A stretch of 64,000 bases of DNA from Cheilinus undulatus (lineage: Eukaryota; Chordata; Actinopteri; Labriformes; Labridae): the NCBI RefSeq assembly GCF_018320785.1, contig NC_054873.1, forward strand, positions 21,170,196-21,234,195, read 5' to 3'. Shown here piece after piece: positions 12,858-24,175 of this stretch. Every line of letters begins with the position of its first letter. Position 1 is the first letter of the stretch. Position numbers and translations under genes: made by a program. A model generated the notes under the pieces. That model did not search any database, had not been told where the DNA came from, and was given only the letters and a program-made list of their open reading frames with translations.

Positions 12858-15185
12858 ATTTATTGTAAATCCTAAATTAACATTTTCAATCCAAATTGTC
12901 TCCTTGTCAGTGCAGTTGTGGGATGTTTAAGGGACATGTTGGTTAATCGCTTGTGTTGTTCACAGACTGTTGCCATAGCTGTTTTTGTTGCTTGCTTCTG
13001 GCTTCTATTGTTCTGTCTGACAGTTCACAGACTGTGCTCTGCTGTCTTCAGAGTTCTCCAACCACAACAGGATTTATGATTGTAAATATTGATCATGTTC
13101 AGTATTAAGGAGTTCAAATCAGGGCAGCTCTGATTACTTTCTGATTAGATTTAGGAGGGTGAAATTACTCGAAACGCACCTCAAACTACAGTTTGAAAAT
13201 CTGGCAACATCATTATTAGGACCATCAGATAATCAAACCTTTGCTGACTTTGGTCAGCTGCAGGGAAATGGGCCCAAAATGTTTTCTTGTAGTAAGTGCC
13301 TTAACTTGCAAAGCAGCTTTAGATGAAGGATAGTAAAACTATTAGTGCTGGTAGTAGTGGTAATTTTACTGGAGTATTTATTGCAGTGATAGTGGAAGGA
13401 CAAGTAGCAGTTGTAGTATTCAAATAGCTCTCATCTGTCTAATAATAACAGCACAGAGGCATGTGGCTTCAGGGCTTTGGCTGTGCTCAGAGAGGGATCA
13501 GAGTGATCTCAGGTCAACATTCTTGACCTTTTCTTTGTTTGTCCTTAAAATATGTCTGTGAGGAGAATACCAAAAAAGCCTTCCTCCTTATGAGCACCAG
13601 AGGCCCGAAACCACAGAAACACACTTCCCTATAGGAGGAATTAATGCTAGGAGCCAAGAAAGACAAAATAAGTGGGATGGCTGGGTTTACTTTGAGAGGT
13701 TTCCTAACCTGCTTTGCTTTTCCTGACACTCGTGGAAATTTCAACCAAATCTTTGAATCCAGTCTTGGGAGCCGTGTTCACGTGCCCCTGAAAATGAAAA
13801 GCTGTACATACATATAGGGTTTCTCCACACATGGAGTTTCTGACAGGGTCTGCCTGTACTATGCCGAGCTCCACAGAGCTGTTTTTAAAAAGGGGTCCCT
13901 CAGGGGAAGCCGGACTGTGAGGAAAACCAGACAGAGGAAATCACACCCAGTTGGGCCCGGGGAAGCACATCTGGCTCGTTCATATCTACAGAGACATTAT
14001 CTGTAAAAATGTGGGCACGCTTATGGCAGTTATACTGTGTGGTTGTAGTAGACACTAGCTGAAACAAGAGAGTTTTTAATGCTCGTTAAAGATGGAAAAT
14101 ACAGGGATTATACCAAAAGCTTTCCTGGTATTAAATCCAAGGGAGAGTCAATTTAAACAGCCTGACAGCAGATAAGAACTAATGCCTTACAGGAATTCTA
14201 AACAACTTTTCTCACATAAACAGTGTTTGAAATAAGGTATTTTCTGTCAGAACAGCAGAAGAACAAACCAGTGCTCTTTCTAGAGATTCACGCAAGCTTT
14301 GTGATGTTTCTATTTCTGGTAATCACACAAAACAACTTGAAAACACGTCTCGTCAGTCATACATCTTTATTGATCTTGACAGACAAAAGAGTAGATAATG
14401 ATGACAGTGGCTGCCTCCAGACAAACATATTTCATACTGCAGTAGATGATTTCCAGATGGAAGTGGGAGGCACTAACAAACCTCAGACGCCAATTAAGCA
14501 GGGCCGTTTAACGGGACGGCTGAGTCCGCTACTTGTAGCACCGACAACAAACACAATGACGTAAAGATAGGAAGAAAAAGACGGAGGAGTATCTATTTTT
14601 AAAGTTGGGAATGAAATGAACAGATTTCAAAGGGTTTTCATGGGTTATGGAAACCACAGCTTCAAAGGATGGGCATATTCTTTTTTAACAGCACTATGCT
14701 GAATAACTCTGAACATCTCTGGACATGTTAGGGAGCAACCTAAAACTCAGAATTAAGGTTGTAAAAAAGGATATTAAAATGACAAAATATATAGAGTCTG
14801 AGAATCTTAAAGTACCAAAGCATAAAAAACTATCTTCAGCCTCATTTAGCCAGAAGCAGTTGGGAGTGAGGGAGATAAAGCAGCAATATGAACCATCAAA
14901 TCCTGATGTTTTTCAGTTCTTTTCACTAGCGTTAAGACATGAAAGTTACGTTGATGTTTCCTAAGACCAGAGAGTTGAGATCACGCCGTTTAAACTGCAT
15001 CAGTACATCATCAGCTTTTTGGTACCAAGAAATTTCCAATTATTTTAGGTGATCTAAACAGCGTGCAGGTTGTTTGCTAGCAATTTGTGTCCATTTAAGC
15101 TCCTGTGAGAACCGTTTCCATTTTCTGTTGATTTTGGTGCCTTTTGTGGATGAAACAGTTCATTGCAACTCTTTGCTTATCCTGT
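12858..15185. other. Intergenic, nothing recognised
   Basis: No exon, RNA gene or named repeat could be supported. The longest open frames (for example near 14223-14564 and 13514-13744) have no recognisable domain and no splice-site context. Confidence 0.5.
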
Positions 15186-15189
15186 ACAT

Positions 15190-15735
15190 AGACTGTAGAA
15201 AGAATTGGACAAACCCCGTGTGACGTCAGTCGTCTCCTTACAATAGGCGGAGTAAAGCAGCTTTTGAAGCCAATCCGTGGATGCTTCCATATTGAAATTG
15301 CGGTCTCAACCGAACTTTGGATCAACCTAACGGCCCGCCCACTAAGTGCGCCTTTCTGTCAGCCTGCTAGCTAGCATTCCGGTTGACAGGAACGGAGCCT
15401 CTGCCTGCCGAGCTATCTGTCAATCAAATGAGACGCGCCAATCATGGTGAAGTGAGGTTTATCCTAAATATAATCCAAACGATCGTGGTACAAAAAAATT
15501 CATCCCCCGTACAGTGGGAGCATAATAAGACACTAGCTAATGAGACACGTTTGGTGTTTTGAACCAGGCGGTAAACCAGTTTGTGTGTCAAAACCGGCTG
15601 TTTAACGTGTGCAGACAGAACTTTCAGTTTTCCTGCAGCTAGCCTCAAGTGGACAGTCGCGGTTTAGCAATTTTTTTTCACTTCCGCATTGGCTTCATTT
15701 TTTAGGGCCAGAGGTTGCCGCTTGATCCTGTACGT
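15190..15735. repeat. Dispersed teleost repeat, family not named
   Basis: The block has higher GC than its surroundings and contains phrases typical of a fish interspersed repeat: TGTGACGTCAGTCGTCTCC, GCCAATCCGTGGATGCTTCC, and at the end CACTTCCGCATTGGCTTCAT with GAGGTTGCCGCTTG. I recognise the pattern but not the family. No target duplication was identified. Confidence 0.5.
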
Positions 15736-15740
15736 CCTTG

Positions 15741-16970
15741 AGTAGTATTTTCTGTAAAAAAAAAAAAAAAAAAAAATCTCATCCTTCTTTTTCCTGTAGT
15801 TTTGTAATTATTAGGGATGCAAGATGTTGGATTTTTGCCAAGACCTTCTTGACTTTAACTGATACGACATCAACACATTAAAACTTCAGTCCTTAAAACA
15901 CTATTTAAAGTATAATGGATGAGCATGAACTGAGATAAAGAATTTAGCTGACGTAGGCCTGTTGGTCCAGCCTATAACTCCATAAACTTACTTGTACATA
16001 TGGACAATATTTCAGCTGATATAGGGTGACACGTACAGCCAAAGTACTGAGGGTAAATATTGACAGAAATTTGCTTGTATTTAACTTTAAGGTAACATCT
16101 GCCTATTCTGATCTCATGCAGATGATATAAAAATAACTCAGCAAAATTCTGAGAACTATCACTCTTATAATGTGTACCTACCCTGTGGAAACATTTAAAA
16201 GCATTTAAATGAATATGCATAAATAATCAATCCTGTTGCTGACTGTCTTGTTCACTTATGTAGGACTTACCAAAATTTGATCTGGTTTTCAACTGCTTAA
16301 AAGCTCCTCACATCAGCAGATTTTGCTATCAGGTACTTCCAGTTCTTTGAAGAGGAGTCTGGCTGCAGACTGCAGCTCTCAGACCACTAATGTAGGACGC
16401 TCTCTGTCAGAACAGACCTAACATAGTAGAGCTCAACAGCACCTGCCTACTTTTTCAGTGGCGCTGGTTCAGTTACTGAATTTTGACATTCAATTCCCCC
16501 ATAGAAACTTATTACAACAGTTTTAATGCATAACTCAGCTTGGCAGCTATCTGAGTACTCATGACCATAAATGATTTGGTGCAACAATGGTGTTCAAAAA
16601 AGGAGAAAAAGCAAGGGTACAAGACTAAATACATATTTTTTTCAAGGAGTAAGGAACTACCTATCCACAATCCATTGTGATTTATTTTATTTGTTGTTAT
16701 TGATAGCTTTTCAAGCTTTCAGACCATATAGTTACCATTGTTACGACAACTTTCTTTATTGTAGTGATTATATTTGAAATTATAATATTGTCATCAATAG
16801 TCAACAGACCCCACCAATCTTGTATTCAACAGGAGCATATAGCGTAGTTTCACAGACACGTCACTCGTGGTAGGTCTAGCTTGGATACTTCCGACCAAGT
16901 GGTTAAAAATCAAATCTGAAGTGGAGAAAATGAATGGGATTTTTTGCTTCTGAAACCACTATTGAGCGCT
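15741..16970. other. Intergenic, nothing recognised apart from a poly(A) run
   Basis: An A-run of about 22 bases at 15756-15777 could be a retroposon tail. The remainder is AT-rich with no supported gene. Confidence 0.45.
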
Positions 16971-16975
16971 ATTTA

Positions 16976-17655
16976 CCAGTAAAATACATTTCTGGTTTTA
17001 CTTATTAAAAAAATCAACCTTATTCATAAAGTCTGGCAGTCACATTTATGAAATAACCACATTACTAACATTACAGACTGAGCAATAATTCATCAATAAA
17101 AGAGCCAGAGGTCTAATGTGGTATTAAATTATGAACGGCCCTGTTTTAGAAGTAGTTATGCAAAATGTGTCTCACTTTAGCTTCATTAGCTTTAGCAAAA
17201 CAAATGCTACTCTAGCGCAGTAGTTATTACAAGCCAATGTAGCTTAAAGTGAGCTTTAGCAACATGAGCTCTAGCAACGCAAGCTTAAGCAAACATAGCT
17301 TGAGCTAATGTAGCTTCAATTCACCTTCATCAGAACGGACGTGATGTAACTTGCCAGTACAATGTATTTCTGGTTTTACTTTTTTTTTTTAATTCAACTT
17401 TATTCATAAACAAAGTCTGGCATTTACATTCATGAAATAACCACATCGCTAACATTACAGACTAAACAACATTTAATCAATGAAACAGAAAAAAAGTGAG
17501 AAATTAAGTTTAGACCCTTTTAGCAGAAGCTGGATGAAAGGTTTGCTGTAACTTTGTTAGTTTTAGCAAAATGTAAGCTAGCAACGTTTGCTTTAACGGT
17601 GTGAGCTTTAGTAATGTGAGCTTAGCAAACATAGCTAAAGCTAACGTAGCTTTAA
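16976..17655. repeat. Tandem pair of the TAGC-rich dispersed repeat (copies 2 and 3)
   Basis: Two direct copies begin at about 16976 and 17354, some 378 bp apart. Each has the order CCAGTA-AATG/ACATTTCTGGTTTTAC, then TTCATAAA...GTCTGGCA, then ATGAAATAACCACAT, then AACATTACAGACT, then AGCTTTAGCAA units. Copy 1 lies 5.4 kb to the left. Confidence 0.75.
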
Positions 17656-17923
17656 CCCTGATTAGCCCTGTTGTTGACAGTCTTCTTTTCTTTTGTAGGA
17701 CTTAAGGAGGCATCAGCACCAAAAAGTTTGTCCTGAAGCTTTAAAACTAGAACAATACAGAGACTTTATGTTGGCAACAGGACTTCAGGTTTAATCATGG
17801 CATGAAAACAAGTATTATTTTAAGTTTAATAGCGTCATATCAAAGTTTAAAACTTTGTTATTGTGTCAACTTTTCACAGTGCTGCCTAAAAGTAAAGGGA
17901 CAGTTATAGATGAGTATTAAACA

Positions 17924-17929
17924 TTTATT
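17924..17929 (-). terminator. Candidate poly(A) signal of fibin
   Basis: AATAAA on the minus strand, about 325 bp downstream of the fibin stop codon. It is the first good hexamer seen in that direction. Confidence 0.5.
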
Positions 17930-18254
17930 TGATCAGATAATATCTAAATATTATAATTTACACTTTACAGAAAAAGCAGCTCTTCTATTGAAAAAGTCTC
18001 CTTTGAGGACTTGGGTAGTCTGACTCTCCCTGGTAAAGGTCTTCCTCAGAGGTGGCACAGAGGCTCCACGCAGACATAATTCATGTTCACATTTCCCTTT
18101 TCCCTCCTGACTCAGAGGAATGCGCTGCTGTTTCCCCTTTAATGACACATTCAGCATACTTAGGAGGGATATTCAGAAACCACAATGAACTTTCCAGTTG
18201 TTTGGTGAACTGGAGGGTCACAAAAAAACACACACTCTCACACAAACTGAGCTG

Positions 18255-18884
18255 TTAAGAGCCAACATGTAAGTACTCTGTCTTCAGGCGGCTCAGTCTG
18301 CTGCCGTGGCTACGGATGATGAGAGACAGCAGCTCGTGCTTGTCCTTCAGCCCGGTGGAGATGTCCGTGGTCCCCCTCAGCGTGTTCCTAATGTCGCTCA
18401 CTTGTTTCATCACGTATCCGTTCAGCTGCTGCTCCTCTCTCAGCTCTGTCTCCTGACTCTGTTTAAACTTCACCTCCAGCTCCAGCAGGGACTTGTCCAC
18501 GCTGGAGAAAGCCTCGCTGATCTGAGAGATTTCCCTCTGGAGAAACCTTCCGTAGCTGTCCTCTCCGTCCAGGTCGTGCGCCACGGTCCGGCCGATGCCC
18601 TCCAGCAGACGCGCAGCGTCCTCCGCCTGCAGCTTGGAGATGATGAAGTCATCCCGCACCACGGAATCCCGCTCCTCTGAGGCCCCGCATGGATACACAT
18701 CCGAGAATTTAAACAGCATCTGGCACTCCTCCGGGTCCACGTTCTCCTCGTAGTCGCCGTCCGGGACGAAGAAGTGATGAAAGGTGCCGTTGGAGATCTC
18801 CGGTTGGAGGGGCCCATCGTAGACCGCCGTGCAGAGCGGCACACAGGAGATTAAGATGAGCAGCAGAGGAACCGGCTCCATCAT
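18255..18884 (-). CDS. fibin: fibin, fin bud initiation factor homologue, complete single exon
   Basis: A 209-residue secreted protein (human FIBIN is 211). The start chosen, MMEPVPLLLILISCVPLCTA, gives a clear signal peptide directly before the mature start VYDGPLQPEISNGTFHHFF. Conserved family blocks follow: VPDGDYEENVDPEECQMLF near residue 45, HDLDGEDSYGRFLQREISQI near 110, DKSLLELEVKFKQSQE near 140, and a C-terminal LIIRSHGSRLSRLKTEYLHV. The middle is helical and coiled-coil-like. An in-frame ATG at 18953 would add 23 charged residues and bury the signal peptide, so I reject it as the main start. Known role: in zebrafish it is a secreted factor needed for pectoral fin bud initiation, downstream of retinoic acid and wnt2b and upstream of tbx5. 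Two teleost paralogues exist; I cannot tell which this is. Confidence 0.95.
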   Translation of the reverse strand: MMEPVPLLLILISCVPLCTAVYDGPLQPEISNGTFHHFFVPDGDYEENVDPEECQMLFKFSDVYPCGASEERDSVVRDDFIISKLQAEDAARLLEGIGRTVAHDLDGEDSYGRFLQREISQISEAFSSVDKSLLELEVKFKQSQETELREEQQLNGYVMKQVSDIRNTLRGTTDISTGLKDKHELLSLIIRSHGSRLSRLKTEYLHVGS

Positions 18885-18953
18885 GTGCCTCCTCTCTCTC
18901 TCGTTGACGAGCTGAATGTGGACTGGCAGCCGGATCAGGCGCACAATTTTCAT

Positions 18954-19768
18954 CCTGGATCAAGTTACACAGTCCCCCGTCACCTAAAAGGCACAGACCG
19001 CCTGTGTGAGTCAGGGGGGGCCCTGGCGGCCCCTGGGTACTCCAACCACAATGTGTCAGTGAAGAGTCACGTGGCCTCTTTCCAACAAAACTTAAAACGT
19101 TGCACATTTTATTTCCCTCTATCCAAAACATAAAAGGGGAAATCGCAACATTTGAAGCATGATTCACTCCTAATATTCAATCAGTCTTAGCCTGATCATA
19201 AATCCACTAATGAGTGACTTCTATTAACAGTCCTTAGACCAAGATCTCTTGATTTTAAAAGCATTTATTTTGGACATAATTTAGGGTAAAAAATAAAAAT
19301 GTACCTTGATTTTTATTGGAAAAAAAATCTCGCATTTTTAAACCTTGGTCGAAAAAGGCTACACCAACTAACCATCTCTGTCTTGTTTACGCCATCAAGT
19401 AGGGCTTTAACATGTCAGGTTACATGACATTTTTGATTCTATTAACCAAACTGACCAAATAAAGCCATTTTTTATAACTTCTAACTTCCAACAATATATC
19501 CATAATGAGTTGAAACAAAAAATAAGACTACAGACCTATATTGCCTTTAAAACTTAATTTTTCTTCTGTTTGTTGTATAACTTAAGACATGGTCTACCAT
19601 TTTTACAAGGTGGAAGTAAAAATTATTGGTTTCAACATGTTGGTTTCCCAATGGTGAGGACATAGATATCAAACACAATGTTGCCTCTTAGGGATATTTT
19701 TAAGGTGCAACTCGACAATTTATGTTCAGATAATTGGTTTTGATTGTTGGCATTTAAAATCTATATAT
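18954..19768. other. Upstream flank of fibin, nothing recognised
   Basis: This should hold the fibin promoter and 5' leader. There is no clear TATA box and no other gene. Base composition is GC-rich up to about 19080 and AT-rich beyond. Confidence 0.4.
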
Positions 19769-19772
19769 TTAA

Positions 19773-20380
19773 AGCTCCTGTGAAGTAAATCCAAACGTTG
19801 TGTCTTAACACACCAGATATGTTGGAATAGGCTAAGGTTGCTGTAAACATGTGAAAACACTGAGATCTAGGCTATGTGTGGTTCAATTTTTTATTTAGAC
19901 TATTAGAAAATTGTTCACCTCTTCCCTAGCTTGGTTGTATTTGGGCAGGGCAAAAATCTGAGCCCATGAAATCACCAGTCTTTATAGGGAATGTGAGGTA
20001 AATTTCTGGAATCTTTCAGCCACAGTGGCGTACGGGGCATTAAAAGGATCATAATAGAGAGATTTGTGCCAGAAAACAGTAAATTTAATTCCTGACTTCT
20101 GTCTCTCTGCTCTGGCAGAGAACCAGGCAGCTGCGCTCTGATCAGAAGCATTTTTCACAGTTGATGATTATATTTCTTGTCAGTGGGTGTGGCTTCAGCT
20201 CATTCAACAGACACGCCCTCACCAGCAGATATCATTGCCTTATTTTCATGATTTTGAAGCCTAGTTTTATGAACTTAGAGATGTTTTTCGTGACTGAAAT
20301 TTGGCCTGGGGGTTCAGAACACAGTGGACTGTCATACAACAAACCTAAAATACTGTTTTTTAAATCACCTTACAGGGACT
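19773..20380. mobile_element. MITE with TTAA target duplication
   Basis: TTAA at 19769-19772 and 20381-20384 flanks imperfect inverted ends: AGCTCCTGTGAAG at the left and the complement of AGTCCCTGTAAGG at the right. The 608-bp interior has no transposase. TTAA flanks suggest mobilisation by a piggyBac-like transposase; that is inference. Confidence 0.55.
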
Positions 20381-20384
20381 TTAA

Positions 20385-22010
20385 GATGGTGTAAGAATAG
20401 TGCATATAACTGCCTACTTAGCAAAAAACAGTCCAGGGAAGAGTATGGACCTTCATAAGTTTGGGTTAAGCCCTTGATGTCTGACACAGTTGGCTCCACC
20501 CCGGTTCACATTAGATGTATATTTCGAAAATAATTTCCATTATAAAAATGTGTAGCCTATTTGAATGTAAATGGGAAGAAAGTGAATGTAAAGAAATATC
20601 AAAATGGATTTCAGGTATCCAAAAAAGTCATTTGGGAGGACACCTGTAGTCAAAGCTCCTCATAGAAGTCCCCAGATGTCTTCATATTAACAAAAGAAAT
20701 CTTAATAGGGAGGGGCTTCATATAGGTCCAATTTACTAAGACCATGTTTTAAACCCTGTCTACAGGGGGCGACAAAATCCTCAAAAACTAGTTTCTCTCA
20801 GGAGCTTTAAACAATCCAAATAACTGCAGGAATCTCATTTTTATTGATCACCAGTAAAGTAGTCTAGTTCAGCTGCTTCTGTGATGACTTCAGTCAGGTC
20901 ATCACATTAGTGCACAGAACGAGAGCCTCCAGCCGGACTAACATCCCCTCTCTCCTAGGTAATCACATCAACACAAACTAGAAACATATGGCATGATGTA
21001 AACACAGAGCTGGAAACCAACCAGCCATTCATGTTCCATCCTAAATAGCAGGGGGGGAAGAGAGGGGGCATGTTGCAACACAAAATTATAAAGGTGCTCC
21101 AAAGAAATGGAAACTTTAGTTTAACCAAAAGATTTCTGTCTCAGGGCTTCCTTTATGAGGTCTAATGTTTTTCTTACCATTTACATTCTGTAGTTAAAGC
21201 CTCCAGCAGACTCCACACAGCAGCAGGAGGATAAAAGCTGGATTTATGTTGTCAATACCCAGGAAACAGAAGGAAAACAGATTAGCAGGAAGCAATCACT
21301 AAAGAGAGCATGCAGGCAGATAAAAGTCAAAAACTGTGCTGTGATCAAACACTCGAACAACTAAGAGGCAGATATAAGAAACAAAGCAGAAACACTATAG
21401 CCTGGAGGAAGAAAGGAAACAAAGGCTTATGGGTAATATAGATATAAAATGATTGTAAATGAGGGGACAGAGATATGTGTAGAGATAAAAAGGAAACTGA
21501 CATTTTGAGAGCAGATATTTTGATTTTATGGCAAACAGAAGGTATAAGTCATTCAAGGATTCAAGGACGCTTTCTTGTCATTCAACTACATGTTCAGACG
21601 CTCAACATTTTTTGCCCATATACCTTGGCAACACTCAGGAACCAAGGTAAAATGAGGCAAAGTAAAGACAGAGTGCAGGTGTTTGCTTGCAGTTTTTGGC
21701 AATCAGAAATAAGAAATCACCTAATATTTGGTTCCTACATGTGTTTTTATTGGTGTATACAGGAATCAGTTTGATATGATTTTAACACAACTCACACCAA
21801 AGTGTAAAATTCAGGTGGCCTCTGTGAGGTCTACCATTGCTGGACAGAGGAAGTACAGGGGAAGACTAAAAAGGAGGGCTGGGGTTTTTGTGATAATGTG
21901 ATTTGTAATTTGCAGGTATCTTAAAAGTAAACATGCTCAATGACCATGCCATTTTATCACATAAACTGAATTAAAGAGAAGAGTTCAGAAGTTACGCTGG
22001 CATTAATGTA
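20385..22010. other. Intergenic, nothing firm
   Basis: No gene. A phrase at 21551-21600 (AAGGATTCAAGGACGCTTTC, TTGTCATTCAACTACATGTT) matches a common fish repeat motif, but its borders cannot be set. Confidence 0.4.
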
Positions 22011-22014
22011 AGCA

Positions 22015-22262
22015 TAAAAACGGTGCAGCGGAAGCTTCATGGAATTGTTTCCATGGCTGAGCAGCTGCATGCAAGCCTCACATCAACAAATCCAATGCCA
22101 AGTTATGGATGGAGTGATGTAAAACACACCAACACTGGACTGTGGAGCGATGGAAATGTGCTCTGTGAAGTGATGAATCACGCTTCTCTGTTCAGCAGTC
22201 AGATGGGTGTGTCTGGGTTTGGAGGATGCTGGGAGATCAAAATAGAATAAATATGGTGGCAA
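22015..22262 (+). mobile_element. Tc1-like transposase fragment
   Basis: The plus strand encodes degenerate middle transposase: QRKLHGIVSMAEQLHASLTS, then GLWSDGNVLCEVMNHASLFS, then SQMGVSGFGG. The family pattern around the catalytic aspartate is SDESRF; here the D is lost (EVMNHASLF, shifted). There are no ends and no intact frame, so this is an inactive relic. Confidence 0.65.
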
Positions 22263-22264
22263 AA

Positions 22265-24170
22265 AGTCTATGTTGTATTGAAGCCCAAATGAAGATACAG
22301 CAGGTACATCTGTATATTTCATTTCACTCCATTTTGCTGTAATCAGAAGTAATTTTTTATTGTTTTTCTCATCTTGACTTATTTATCTCATTATTTTGGC
22401 ATAAATAAGCTAATTTTCTTATGAAAATGTGTTAGTTTCCTGAGATCTCTAGGAAACAACCAAAATGTACTGCAAAATTTCTAATTGAATAAACTGAAGT
22501 GGTTTAAAATGATTGGGTGTTTCAGTTGGGATATCTGATTCAGGAAGTGGTGGTGACTCCTGAGGCCAGACCAGTTAAGATCCACTGTTCAAGATCACCA
22601 GAAAGTTATCAGTTTACATGACAAAACCAGATTTTTTTTTATCACAAAATCAAGAGAAAATGTTGAGGAAAAGGAATTTACTTAAATGTATGGATACTGT
22701 GCTCACAGCTGCCAAATGCACCAACACCAAAGGGAAATATTTTGCTCTGTCTCAGCTAAATTGCTTCACAAATTTTCACTTTAAAAACACCAGCTGTGTC
22801 TGTTTGCCGTGGGATGCTGCGCTGGCAGATTTCTCTTTCTTTTTAAAAGGTTTTTTTTCCCTTAAATACAGCTGCTGTTGTGGATCAGAGTTCAAATGAG
22901 AGCTGCCAGATAGCAGTAAAAGGAGAAACTAGCCAATAGGAAACCATAACATTAACTAAAAACTGTATAATGCTCTACAGAAATGAGGGTTTGCCATAGC
23001 AATCAGCTGTTCCCACATAAAACATCTTTTTTAACGATCTTATAATAAAAAATGATGAATACTAGATGCAGCTTTTAATGCTTTTGTTACATCTCTGCAC
23101 AGATTTTCAGTTGAGTATGTTTAACCTGAATTTGATCTCTGACTTCCATCTCTTGCACTCCATGTGACCCACTTCTCACTTAGTGTTTCATTTATTTTTA
23201 AACTCTGAGTCATGGCCTAACAGTAGGGCACACTGAATCACTCCTGCACCTCCGTTCTGCATTCAAAACATTTAAAGTGAAGTTTTGTGTTGCAAGAGTC
23301 TAGCTTTTAGGGAAACAAAGCGTTGTTTGTTGAAAATACTGTTGAATGAAGCAAAGACAACTTCAGGCCTCTCCGCATGCAAGCTTCCTCTTTTTCTTGT
23401 TAACCAAGTCACCTGAATAAATAGAGCGTCTCTCAGCATAAACACTTACAGAGTAAACTGACCTGCTGGCCAAAGCAGAGCGCCTCTCTGTTGGCTGCAG
23501 CTGCCTGAAAGCAGATGTAGCAACAGATGTAACAACAAATACAAGTCAGTGGAGATGAGAGGGATGTGCACCTTCTTGATCCTCTTCTGTATAAGGCCTT
23601 GTAGTTTGGTGTGAGTATAGTGTTGGCCAAAGCCTTTCAGATGGAGGTGAGATCTGATGTGAAGGAGAGGATGGTTTAGAGGCCTGCAGGCTGTGAGGAG
23701 TCTGCAAGGACCGGCAGCTGATTAACAGCCTCACAGTGAATCTTAATGGCCTCATGCTCAATGTCAAAAACATGAATTATTCACACCTGATGAGGCGTAA
23801 TGTTAATTTATGTAGCCCTTCATTAAAACAAGGCTTAAGGGAAAGTTCTACTTCTACCTCTGACCATTCAATGTTTAAATAAATCCCTGGACTCAGTATT
23901 ATCCTCTTTTTGTTTTCTTTTGAATAATGAACAATACTGAATATTTTCAATTTATATCAAATTAAGTGACTTTAGCAATTTATCATTCTCATCTGGTTGT
24001 GAAATGATATTTTGCTCTGATAAAGTTATAAATTAATATTCATCTCAGGAGATGAGTATTAAATCATTACATTTCATAACAATACAATAAGATACAGTGC
24101 TATAAAGAGTGTAACAAAAAGCAATGCAACTCAATCTGATATGAAACAATACAATAACACAACATGAAAA
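22265..24170. other. Intergenic, nothing recognised
   Basis: AT-rich spacer leading into the GATAM array. No gene, RNA or repeat family could be supported on either strand. Confidence 0.45.
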
Positions 24171-24175
24171 AAGGA

